Assembly: GCA_036399835.1 (NCBI GenBank) | Contig: DASWMI010000079.1 | Span: 1 to 19,493 of the forward strand | Length of the DNA stretch: 19,493 nucleotides | Source of the DNA: DASYML01 sp036399835 | GTDB lineage: Bacteria > Acidobacteriota > Blastocatellia > Pyrinomonadales > Pyrinomonadaceae | Reading direction: 5' to 3' | In this document: one piece after another, positions 6,322 through 14,548 of the stretch | Position numbering within the stretch: position 1 is the stretch's first letter | Layout: every line of letters starts with the position of its first letter | The notes under the pieces: model-generated | What the model saw: only the letters and a program-made list of their open reading frames with translations | What the model was told of the DNA's origin: nothing | The model's database searches: none | Made by a program: the position numbers and the translations under genes

Positions 6322-9300
6322 GTGGAACTCGGAACGCTCATTCAATATTTCAAAGCCGATACGTCAGACTTCGATGCAGGCCTGGCGCGTTCCGACCGCA
6401 ATCTTAAATCCTTCCAGAATAGCTCTCGCAGCATCATTCAGGACATCACGGGCCGCTTTCCTCTCGCGGGCCGTGCAAGCCAGGCTCTCGCCGGCGACCT
6501 CCTGCACATGGCCGATTCGGGCGAGAAGGCCGTGCAGAAGGCGCAGCGGCTGCGCGAACAACTGCGCGGACTCGAAGACCAGGCCCTCAGAGTTAAAAAC
6601 CGCTTTTCTGATTTCAACCAGACCCTGAAGATTAACTTTGGCGGGCAGATTGACACTAATTTCCTCAAGCAATTCAGGCAGGTGGAGGATTACGCGAGCC
6701 GCGTGGAGATGCTCCACTCAAAGGGCTTCAGCTCTGATTACATGAGCAAGGTTGAGCGCGCGGCCTTCCAGTTCACAAAGCTGGAGAGGGACGGCGGGAA
6801 GGCCCTCGACCTCATCGCCGGCAAGTCTTCCAAAGTTACTCAGGAGCTGTCAGAGGTCGAAAAGGCGGCAGCAAGCGCCTCGACCGGGTTTGGCGCGATG
6901 GCCGGCCCGCTGGGCATCGCCGTCGCTGGCGCCCTGGCTCTGGATGCTGCGCTCATTGCCGTCGGCGGCACGCTCGCCAAAGGCACTTACTCGCTGGTCA
7001 AGAGCACCAATGAGTATGCCGGAAATCTTCAGGACCTCGCGCAGAAAACAGGCATCAGCGTCGAAATGTTGAGCGTGCTCAAACTGGCGGCGGAAAACTC
7101 CGGCTCCAGCATTGACGGCGCGAATTCTGCGTTAGGCCGCTATCTTAAAGGCGTCTCCGATGTGAATCATGGCAACACCGAGCTTGAAAAGAAATTCAAG
7201 CAGGCGGGCTTCACAGCGCAGGACATGAAGGATGCCTATAAGAGTTCGGACGATGCCATTCGCATTCTGGTCCAGCGCATCGGGTCTCTCTCTTCAGAAG
7301 AGGACCGCCTCAACGCGCTCCAGAAGGTCGGCGTGCGTAACGGGCAGGACTTAAACGGCATTATCAGAGAGATGAATGGGAACCTGGCCGATTATGAGAA
7401 GACGGCAAAAGAGCTGGGCCTCGTCACCACACCGGAGCAGGCAATCGAGGCCGATAAGTTCAATGACACCCTTCATATTTTAGGATTGGAGTTCAAAGCG
7501 CTCGGTTTTCAGGTGGGCCGTGAGTTCACGCCGGAACTAACGCGTGACATGGAGCTGGTTGGCGATGCCATGAAGCGGGCCAAAGGCCCTGTTAGCGAAT
7601 TCGCGCACCTGGCCGTGATGGAATTACACGGGGCAACGGTTGCCGTTGGGATTCTTTACGACACTGTAAAGAATCTTCCGCAAGCATTCAGGGAAGCCTC
7701 TTACTCTCCGGACCTGGCCCTTATTTACGCAGCGACTGACGCGGTTCGTGACAATCTCAAGCCCAGGAAATTTGATGTCGGCGGCGAACTGACCGGCAAT
7801 GTTGGCAAGAGAGTGATCGGCGACGAAGAGGACAAGAGCCGCGAATCGAAGGCGCAGCGCGCCGCACGCCGCGCACTCGCTATCGAGGAAGTCGGCCTCC
7901 AGGAGCAGCAGCGCATCTACCGCGAGAAGCTTGAAGACGAAGAGCGGCTCTACCGCGAGAGCCAGCAGACGCTCTCGGACTACACGAGTCACAGAATCGC
8001 CGCGCTCAAAAAGCTCTACGAGGAAGAGAAGGCGGTCTTCGATAAAGAGCGCGCGCTGATTAACGCCAGCCGTCTCGAGCAGGGCGAGAAGGATGTGCGC
8101 CTGCGCCAGCTCAAGGAAAAAGAGGAGGCGGCCAGAAGTAATTATGAGCGGCAGGCAGGGACGGACGGCCAAATCCAGAAGGATGCCGACCGGAAAGAGT
8201 TTGAGAACAGGCAGCAGCACAATGCCGCATTGCTCCGTATCAAGGAGCAGCACTATCAATCCCTGAACCAGCTAGAGCAGCGCGCGGCACAGCAGGGTCT
8301 GACTACTTTCGTCGAGGCCGAAACGGCGAAATACAATCGCCAGCTCGAAATCCAGAAAGCGCAGGCCGAAGCCCTGACGGAGGCCCGCAACCGGCTCAAG
8401 CCGGAGACGGCGGGCTATAAACAGCTCGACGACCAGATCAAGGCAATCAACGATGCGCAGATGGATGGCCAGGAAGAGCACTTCCGGAATCTCGCGGAGG
8501 CTCGCCTCGCCGACCTGCAAAATGCGCAGCGCTACGCGCAGGGCCTTCGTGCCATCGGCGCGCAGATCATAGACATCAACCAGGAAGTCTATGCTCTGCA
8601 GACACGCGCCCTCGAAGATAATTCCTTCTATCGCAGCCAGGCCATCGAGCGCACACGCGTGCTCGAAGTCGCGCAGGCCCAGGAATCGCTCAGGCGCACG
8701 GCCGAAGACCTGAAAGAGCGGAAGGCAATCCTGCAGGCGGCCATTGAGGAAGAGAAGGCTCTGGCTGCGCGCTTGGCCTCTCAAATCACCGTCGAGAATC
8801 GCGAGCAGCTCAATAAGCAGATCGCGGACATTCAGGCCTCTTCGGAAAAGAAGCAGGCCGAGATAACGAAGACCAACGAGTTGATCGTCGCCAACGAGAA
8901 GGTGACGGCCGAGCGCATCGCCGAGATCAACAGGCAGGCCCAGGAGAAAATCCTTCAGAAGTGGCGCGAGATTGCCAGCGACATCACGGACGTGCTGGCG
9001 GATGCGATTGACGCAGGAGCAGAGAAGGGCGGTAAGGGCTTCTTCGAGAGCCTGGAGCGCAGCGCGCTCGATACTATTCGCAAGATAGAGCGCGAGCTGC
9101 TCAACTCGGCCATCATGACTCTTCTGAAGCCCGACGCGCCTCATCAGGGCAGCCAGGCGGGCGGCGTGGTCGGTGCCATTACCAACAAGATTCTTGGCTG
9201 GCTCGGCCTCGGCCCGAAAGACCAGCAGCAGGGCGAGGACGCCAACACGACCGCAGTCGCTTCCAATACGACCGCGACAGATAAGAACACGCAGGCTATC

Positions 9301-9783
9301 TACGCGCTGACGCGCGCGATCCAAAGCGGTGCCTTCCAGCCCGGAGGCCAGCAGAGCGCGGGCATCAGCGGGGGCTACTGGGCGGGGTTGGCGAATGCGC
9401 TTATCGGGAGCCTCGGCGGCGGGTTGTCCAGCGGCCTTTCGGGCGGCTTCGGCGGCGGAGCCTTGAGCGATGGCGGAGGCTACGGTGAAGTCGTCGGCTA
9501 CTCCATCGCCCCGCCAACCATGACTCCGGGCCACGCCAACGGAGGCTCTTTCGGCCCGAATGAGATGTTTCCCGTCGGCGAGCAGGGCGAGGAGATGATC
9601 TACACGGGGAGCCAGAGCGGCGTGGTTGTGCCAAACCACAAGCTCAAAGGCGGGGGCGAGCAGATCGTCCATAAGACCTACAACCTGAATTTCGTGCTGC
9701 CGCCTGAGAATCGCCTGCCCGGACCCAATCAGCGCATGGTCGTCGGTCAAATGCTCGAACACTTGAAGAGCGCGGAGAATTAA
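6322..9783 (+). CDS. Tail tape measure protein
   Basis: The largest gene (1153 residues) encodes the ruler that sets tail length and is ejected with DNA. It opens with ELGTLIQYFKADTSDFDAGL, a common tape-measure start. Residues about 190-218 are a hydrophobic Gly/Ala/Leu segment (GPLGIAVAGALALDAALIAVGG), followed by LAQKTGISVEMLSVLKLAAENSG (about 239-261). About 500-890 is a long E/K/Q/R-rich coiled coil. The end is Gly-rich and closes with GGSFGPNEMFPVGEQGEEMI, typical of tape-measure C-termini that bind the tail tip. The start is GTG 6322 with GAGG at 6309-6312, 9 bases upstream. At roughly 0.15 nm per residue the tail would be about 170 nm, a rule-of-thumb estimate. No peptidase motif was seen. 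Confidence 0.93.
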   Translation: MELGTLIQYFKADTSDFDAGLARSDRNLKSFQNSSRSIIQDITGRFPLAGRASQALAGDLLHMADSGEKAVQKAQRLREQLRGLEDQALRVKNRFSDFNQTLKINFGGQIDTNFLKQFRQVEDYASRVEMLHSKGFSSDYMSKVERAAFQFTKLERDGGKALDLIAGKSSKVTQELSEVEKAAASASTGFGAMAGPLGIAVAGALALDAALIAVGGTLAKGTYSLVKSTNEYAGNLQDLAQKTGISVEMLSVLKLAAENSGSSIDGANSALGRYLKGVSDVNHGNTELEKKFKQAGFTAQDMKDAYKSSDDAIRILVQRIGSLSSEEDRLNALQKVGVRNGQDLNGIIREMNGNLADYEKTAKELGLVTTPEQAIEADKFNDTLHILGLEFKALGFQVGREFTPELTRDMELVGDAMKRAKGPVSEFAHLAVMELHGATVAVGILYDTVKNLPQAFREASYSPDLALIYAATDAVRDNLKPRKFDVGGELTGNVGKRVIGDEEDKSRESKAQRAARRALAIEEVGLQEQQRIYREKLEDEERLYRESQQTLSDYTSHRIAALKKLYEEEKAVFDKERALINASRLEQGEKDVRLRQLKEKEEAARSNYERQAGTDGQIQKDADRKEFENRQQHNAALLRIKEQHYQSLNQLEQRAAQQGLTTFVEAETAKYNRQLEIQKAQAEALTEARNRLKPETAGYKQLDDQIKAINDAQMDGQEEHFRNLAEARLADLQNAQRYAQGLRAIGAQIIDINQEVYALQTRALEDNSFYRSQAIERTRVLEVAQAQESLRRTAEDLKERKAILQAAIEEEKALAARLASQITVENREQLNKQIADIQASSEKKQAEITKTNELIVANEKVTAERIAEINRQAQEKILQKWREIASDITDVLADAIDAGAEKGGKGFFESLERSALDTIRKIERELLNSAIMTLLKPDAPHQGSQAGGVVGAITNKILGWLGLGPKDQQQGEDANTTAVASNTTATDKNTQAIYALTRAIQSGAFQPGGQQSAGISGGYWAGLANALIGSLGGGLSSGLSGGFGGGALSDGGGYGEVVGYSIAPPTMTPGHANGGSFGPNEMFPVGEQGEEMIYTGSQSGVVVPNHKLKGGGEQIVHKTYNLNFVLPPENRLPGPNQRMVVGQMLEHLKSAEN

Positions 9784-9788
9784 GAGAG

Positions 9789-10487
9789 ATGGCGGGAGCA
9801 GAGTTTCATGAAGTCCTGTTAGACATCGAGTATGCGCCCGGCGCGTCGGGCGGAGCCTCCTTCAGCAACTCACTGCTCGACGCTCCATCAGGCATCGAGC
9901 AGCTCGCCTCCAACAGTCTGAAAGACCGCTGGCGCGGCGCGATTGATTTCAACCTGCTCAGCCCATTTGGCATCGAGCAGTTGTATTCCTTCTTTCTCTG
10001 TCGCGGCGGGAATCGCTGCTGCTTCCGCTTCCTTCCTCCGCGCTTTAACACCTTCGATAACGACCTCATCGCGGTGGCCGACGGCACGGAAGAGAGTTTG
10101 TCGATTTATAGAGAATTTACGGACGGCCTCTACACCTATCGCAAGCGGATAGTGAAGCCAGCCTGGGGAACGATCTCGCTGACGCTGGACGGCGCGCTCG
10201 TCGGCTGCATTAACGAAAACGGCGTGCTGGAGCAGCCGACCTTCGGCGGTCCGGTCTTTGGCGAGTGGCCTCCAGCAGTAGTCGTTAATCTCGATTACAC
10301 GACCGGGATCATCACGCCCACGAGCGGCAATATTACGGCGGGCGAGTGGCGCGTCTTCGCCGGGCAGTTTCATCTTCCCGTGCGCTTCGGCTCCGGCTCA
10401 TTCAATGGCCGCTATGACAAGGTCGCCAACCAGTGGGGCGGTATCACGGTTGAGGAGGTCCTGCCGAAAACCATCGGCCTCTCTTAA
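9789..10487 (+). CDS. Distal tail protein, DUF2460 type (GTA gp12-like)
   Basis: The 232-residue protein begins EFHEVLLDIEYAPGASGGASFSNSLLDAPSGIEQ, matching the DUF2460 opening (F-x-E-V-x-x-x-x-x-I-x-Y-G-A-x-G-G-P-x-F-x-T-x-x-x-x-x-x-S-G-x-E). After it comes a conserved-looking core 'L-x-x-F-F-x-x-R-x-G-x-x-x-x-F-R-F' (FFLCRGGNRCCFRF, about 68-81). The later part has the family order of strands (WGTISLTLDG, LDYTTGIITPTSG, WRVFAGQFHLPVRF), ending in IGLS. In the Rhodobacter GTA this family is the distal tail ring linking tube to hub. It starts 5 bases after the tape measure with a weak AGAGAG site, and the next gene follows after 6 bases. Confidence 0.82.
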   Translation: MAGAEFHEVLLDIEYAPGASGGASFSNSLLDAPSGIEQLASNSLKDRWRGAIDFNLLSPFGIEQLYSFFLCRGGNRCCFRFLPPRFNTFDNDLIAVADGTEESLSIYREFTDGLYTYRKRIVKPAWGTISLTLDGALVGCINENGVLEQPTFGGPVFGEWPPAVVVNLDYTTGIITPTSGNITAGEWRVFAGQFHLPVRFGSGSFNGRYDKVANQWGGITVEEVLPKTIGLS

Positions 10488-10493
10488 AGACCC

Positions 10494-11366
10494 ATGCCTT
10501 TATCACTTGAAATGCTTGCACACCTGGAAGGGAACCTGACCCTCGCCACGCTCTGGAGAGTCGCCCAGCGGCTACCGGACGGGACGGCGGGCGAAGTCAT
10601 TCGCGTGTGCAATTACGACGAGGACATCGAATATCCGGCCGGCTCCGGCGAAATCTACACGGCGCTGCCTTTGAATCCGACTGAGGTGCAGCGCAAAGAA
10701 GGTCTCGCTCCCAACAACACGCAGACCCCGACGCCGCTCGTGGACCCGTTTACGACAGCGAGCCTGCTCAGGGGCAAGTGGCGTGAGGCGCGCGTCGAGA
10801 GAATGGTCGTCAACTTCGCGGACCTCTCGATGGGCATCGCCGAAAGGGATGTGGGCTTTATCGGCCCCGTGTCCATCAAGAACGGGGTCGCCGTGCCGGA
10901 GTTGCGGAGCCTCGCGCAACTCCTCAGCCAACCCATCGGCGAGAAGACGAGCGAGCGTTGCCGGTGGAAGCGCCTGGGCGGGGCGGGATGCAGCCAGCCG
11001 CTGGCAGATTACACGCACGCGGGCACGGTGACGGCCATCGAGGACCGCGAGCGCTTCACCGTGAGCGGGGGAAGCCTCGCCTCCCCCTACTTCGTGCGCG
11101 GCACGATCAAGTTTCTGAGCGGGGCAAATGAAGAGCTTGAAGAGGAGATCATCTCGCATGTGGGCGGAGCGCTCACCCTCTTTCTGCCGATGATTGAAGA
11201 GGTGCAAATCGGCGACGAGATTGAGATCGTGAAGGGTTGCGACCGCCGATGGCAGACATGCGTCACGTTCGTTAATCCGGACAATCCTTCGGGAACGAAT
11301 ATCGAGAATTTCAACGGGGAGCCATTCCTGCCAGGAAAGGACAAGGTCTATACCTACCCGCAGTGA
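10494..11366 (+). CDS. Tail hub protein, DUF2163/BR0599 type (GTA gp13-like)
   Basis: This 290-residue protein has the two-part hub architecture: an N-terminal DUF2163-like half (residues 1-155, with LTLATLWRVAQRLPDG and FIGPVSIKNG) and a C-terminal BR0599-like half. Four cysteines fall in the second half at 156, 166, 249 and 256 (ERCRWKRLGGAGC and KGCDRRWQTC). They resemble the four Fe-S ligands of lambda tail-tip protein L, which has the same 7-residue gap in its second pair. The C-terminus (NFNGEPFLPGKDKVYTY) matches the 'N-F-x-G-F-P-x-I-P-G' end of the family. It would form the hub at the tail tip, below the distal ring and above the central tip protein. The peptidase gene follows at 11404. 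Confidence 0.85.
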   Translation: MPLSLEMLAHLEGNLTLATLWRVAQRLPDGTAGEVIRVCNYDEDIEYPAGSGEIYTALPLNPTEVQRKEGLAPNNTQTPTPLVDPFTTASLLRGKWREARVERMVVNFADLSMGIAERDVGFIGPVSIKNGVAVPELRSLAQLLSQPIGEKTSERCRWKRLGGAGCSQPLADYTHAGTVTAIEDRERFTVSGGSLASPYFVRGTIKFLSGANEELEEEIISHVGGALTLFLPMIEEVQIGDEIEIVKGCDRRWQTCVTFVNPDNPSGTNIENFNGEPFLPGKDKVYTYPQ

Positions 11367-11403
11367 GGCGGCAGATACTTGGACGGATTTGGACGGGAGC
11401 AGC

Positions 11404-11835
11404 ATGCCGGAAGTCACACGAAAGCAGATTGTCGAGGCCGCACGCAGCTATATCGGCGTGCCTTACGTCGCCGGAGGGCAGGACCGCAGCGGCGTGAACT
11501 GCGCTGGCCTCCTGATCGCCGTCGGGCGCGACCTGGGCCTCTCAGAGCTTGAATTCGAGGGCCGGGCCAACTTCTCGAAAGACCTCTCCCTCGACGGACT
11601 CTTCAGCCTTCACATGGACAAGCTCCCAGATTGGAGAGATGCGCGCGAAGCGGATGTCGTCAGCATCGCGTATGAGAACGACCCGGAGCACTGCGTGATC
11701 GTCACCAAGGTTGATTGGTCAGGGATATACGGCGTCCACGCGCGCAGAAAATACGGCGTCATCGAGCACAGGTTTTACGGCAGGCTTTTGACGGGAGCAA
11801 CTGCCGGCTACAGGGTGAGAGGGAAAGTTGATTAG
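11404..11835 (+). CDS. Tail-associated NlpC/P60-type peptidase (GTA gp14-like)
   Basis: This 143-residue enzyme probably cuts a peptide bond in cell-wall stem peptides so the tail can pass. It has the NlpC/P60 layout: YIGVPYVAGGQDRSGVNCAGLL with nucleophile Cys33, then His96 (PEHCVIV) and His112 (YGVHARRK), the expected Cys-His-His triad. The residue before the cysteine is Asn where most members have Asp (DCxG); this should be tolerated but is notable. The end, GVIEHRFYGRLL...GYRVRGK, is family-typical. I chose ATG 11404 with GGGAG 4 bases upstream; a TTG at 11389 would add five residues. It overlaps the start of the central tip gene by 8 bases, repeating the GTA gp12-gp15 order. Confidence 0.85.
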   Translation: MPEVTRKQIVEAARSYIGVPYVAGGQDRSGVNCAGLLIAVGRDLGLSELEFEGRANFSKDLSLDGLFSLHMDKLPDWRDAREADVVSIAYENDPEHCVIVTKVDWSGIYGVHARRKYGVIEHRFYGRLLTGATAGYRVRGKVD

Positions 11836-14548
11836 GAAGCAGATCATCACTCTGGCTTTGGGCATCGCGCTATTTATCGCGTGGGCCTTGGACTATGTCA
11901 TGGGCCTGCCGCGCGACGGGGAGATGCGCGCAGACCCCGTCTCTATTGGCGTCATGCTCGCCATCACGGCCATCACCTACACGGCCCAATACGGGCTGCA
12001 ACGGCTTCTTGCGGGCAAGCAAAAGCCCTTGGAGCGCGGCAGGCTCAACGGCGGGCTGCAACTACAGGATTCCGATTTCGGGCTGTTCATCAACGAAATC
12101 TACGGCGGCGATCCGGGCGACGGCCTCGGCGGCGGAGTTAAAGTAGCGGGCATCATCCAGGATGCGAGCGAGATGCGCCGAATCGTCACGACCTCGCAGG
12201 AATCAACGGGAAGGGGCAAGGGTGGCGGCGGTGGCGGCGGCTCGACTCAGACCGTCAAGACGACCAAGTATTACATGGACCTCGACATCAAGTTCGGTCG
12301 CGGCCCCCTCGTCTTCAAAAAGATATGGTTCGTCACATCGGAGGGCATGAAGCTCGTCTACGACGTGACGACCGATTTTACTCAGACCGGCGTGATTGAC
12401 CCGGACTTTCCGGCCGAAGACCCGCAGGACCACTTCTTACTGCCCGACCCGAAGCTGGGAGATGACAACCCGAAGTATCGCTTCAGCCATATCCCTGCGC
12501 CCGATCCACAGGGAACGATTGAAGGCACGATCGTCGCCGGAGGCTATTCGGCCATCCGTATCTATTCGGGCACTGGGACGCAGCTTCCCGACCCGCTTTT
12601 TGCTGGCATCAATGACGCCAAGTATGGCGCGCCCGCCGGGCAGATTGCATATCGAGGGCATGCGCATATCGTCTTCGAGAATGTGGATGTGAGCGGCGGC
12701 GTGCCGATCGTGCTCGCGCTCGTCGAGCACGCCGAACTCAAGACGCTGGATGCCATTCTGGAAGACAGGGCGAGGCGCGCGGGCGCTGACCCTTCCGATC
12801 TCAACTTCGCGGACCTCTCTGACATTCCCGTGCGCGGCTACGTCATCACGCAGGAGCAGGCGCCGCGCTCGGACATGGAGGAGTTGGCGAGAGTTTTCGA
12901 CGCGAATTTCTTCGAGGACATAGACGGCACGATCACGGGCGAGCATCAGGACTATTCGACCGTCGTCGTGATTGACGATGACGAGATAGGCGCGCGCGCC
13001 AAGGGGGGCGACGAGTCATCGGCCAGCGCTCCACCGGATAAGGTGACGATTGAGCAGGCGCAGGCCACGACCCTGCCGACGCAGCTCCATTACCGCTTCC
13101 TTGATACGGGCAAAAATTACGATCCGAATAAGGCCACCGGACTCCGCCAAGTCACGACTTCGGAGAAGAACGAGACGGTTGAATTCCAGGTCGTGATGAC
13201 CTTCGAGGAGGCCCAGAAGGCCGTTGACCGCGACATCCAAAAACTCTGGGCTGAGTGTGACATCTTCTCTTTCAACCTCTTTCCGAAATACGCGTATCTG
13301 AGACCCGGCCAGCGAATCATCGTGCCGAAAGATGGCGAACTCTGCACGGTCAAGCTCGAGGAAGCCAGCGGCGCCCTGCCCGGCCCTCGAAAGATGACCG
13401 CGCGTTCGCAGAAATCGCTCCCGGTCACGCTGCCTGTTTCCGGCGGCGGTTCACAGACGCCGAAGCCCGCCAACCTTCCGGCCAACACGGTCGCCACCTT
13501 CATGGACATCCCGCGCCTGCTGACGCAACAGAATGTGCCGGGCTTTCTTGTGGCCGCAACACCGAAAGACTTGCAGGGCGGCGCTTATGAATGGACTGGC
13601 GCAACGCTCTGGGTTGATAAGGGCGATGGACCAAAGCAGATCATGGAGTTTGATGCGCCGGCGACGATGGGGCGCGCGGTCGGCGTGTTGCCTGACGTGC
13701 CCGGAGGCTGGAGCGAGGGCGACTGGGACGATACGAGCACCGGAGCGGTTGATCTCTTCGGCGACAAAGAATTGCAGACGACCAGCGATGACGAGGTGCT
13801 CGACGGCGCGAATGTCTTGGTCTGGGGCAACGAGGTCATCGCATTCGTCAATGCCGTGAAAGTGGGCGGCTATCCGAACAGGTGGACCGTGAGCCGTCTT
13901 CAGCGAAAGTTGAAGAGCACGGGCGCTGCCTCGTCAACCCACGTTGACGAGGAGCGCGTCTGCCTGCTCGATGCTGCCGTCAAGTTCGTCAAGGTGGATG
14001 TCTCAGAGAAGGATAAAGAGCGGACCTACTGGGCACCCACAAACGGCCAGGCGCGCGCCGATGCCGCGCCCATCACCTTCACCTGGACCGGGCGGACCAT
14101 CGGCGATTCGGCCAGCGTCGCGGGCGTGGATGAACACGTGCCGACGGTCACACTGGCAGCGATGGTCTCGAAGATTGAAGCCCGCGAGGATTGGCTCATC
14201 ATCACGCCGGCTCCGGACGCTTACGGCGCCACTCTCACGCACGGCGAAATCCACATTGAGAAATCGGACGATGCCGACGCATTCGAGGTGTGGCCGATGG
14301 ACGCCGGGCCGACGCACGTCATTCCGCAGAAGCCTTATGAGTGCGAAATCAAATATCGCTGGCATAACGGCTCAGCCGAAGACGCCGGCAACGGTGTCGG
14401 CTGGTCAGACTGGTCTCCCAATGCGACCGCCGCCAAGATCGGCGATCCGATTCAAACGCCGGGCGAGGCCCTGGACGGCTTCGATTTTGACCCCAACGAT
14501 TCGCTCGTCAACAGGAAGCTCGTGCAGCTACAGGACCCGATACAATGA
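11828..14548 (+). CDS. Central tail tip protein (GTA gp15/lambda J-like)
   Basis: This 906-residue protein completes the tail tip. The N-terminus has two hydrophobic stretches (about 5-22 and 38-56) that could be membrane helices, then a Gly-rich linker (about 128-138). The middle holds YYMDLDIKFGRGPL and later the segment EEAQKAVDRDIQKLWAECDIFSFNLFPKYAYLRPGQRI (given as two parts: helix, then 'F-x-L-x-P-x-Y-x-x-L-x-P-G-x-x-I'). That segment is characteristic of the tail domain in GTA gp15 and J-like proteins. The C-terminal part (about 770-890) is fibronectin-like and probably carries the fibres. It starts at TTG 11828, inside the peptidase gene, with a GAGAGGG site; the first ATG (11900) has none. 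Shorter than GTA gp15, it lacks an obvious TIM-barrel region. Confidence 0.8.
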   Translation: MIRKQIITLALGIALFIAWALDYVMGLPRDGEMRADPVSIGVMLAITAITYTAQYGLQRLLAGKQKPLERGRLNGGLQLQDSDFGLFINEIYGGDPGDGLGGGVKVAGIIQDASEMRRIVTTSQESTGRGKGGGGGGGSTQTVKTTKYYMDLDIKFGRGPLVFKKIWFVTSEGMKLVYDVTTDFTQTGVIDPDFPAEDPQDHFLLPDPKLGDDNPKYRFSHIPAPDPQGTIEGTIVAGGYSAIRIYSGTGTQLPDPLFAGINDAKYGAPAGQIAYRGHAHIVFENVDVSGGVPIVLALVEHAELKTLDAILEDRARRAGADPSDLNFADLSDIPVRGYVITQEQAPRSDMEELARVFDANFFEDIDGTITGEHQDYSTVVVIDDDEIGARAKGGDESSASAPPDKVTIEQAQATTLPTQLHYRFLDTGKNYDPNKATGLRQVTTSEKNETVEFQVVMTFEEAQKAVDRDIQKLWAECDIFSFNLFPKYAYLRPGQRIIVPKDGELCTVKLEEASGALPGPRKMTARSQKSLPVTLPVSGGGSQTPKPANLPANTVATFMDIPRLLTQQNVPGFLVAATPKDLQGGAYEWTGATLWVDKGDGPKQIMEFDAPATMGRAVGVLPDVPGGWSEGDWDDTSTGAVDLFGDKELQTTSDDEVLDGANVLVWGNEVIAFVNAVKVGGYPNRWTVSRLQRKLKSTGAASSTHVDEERVCLLDAAVKFVKVDVSEKDKERTYWAPTNGQARADAAPITFTWTGRTIGDSASVAGVDEHVPTVTLAAMVSKIEAREDWLIITPAPDAYGATLTHGEIHIEKSDDADAFEVWPMDAGPTHVIPQKPYECEIKYRWHNGSAEDAGNGVGWSDWSPNATAAKIGDPIQTPGEALDGFDFDPNDSLVNRKLVQLQDPIQ

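Noticed and set aside
8272..9762. Long minus-strand open frame opposite the tape measure gene (496 codons)
   Set aside because: Mirror of the GC-biased coiled-coil coding sequence; no recognisable motif, start context or neighbour on that strand.
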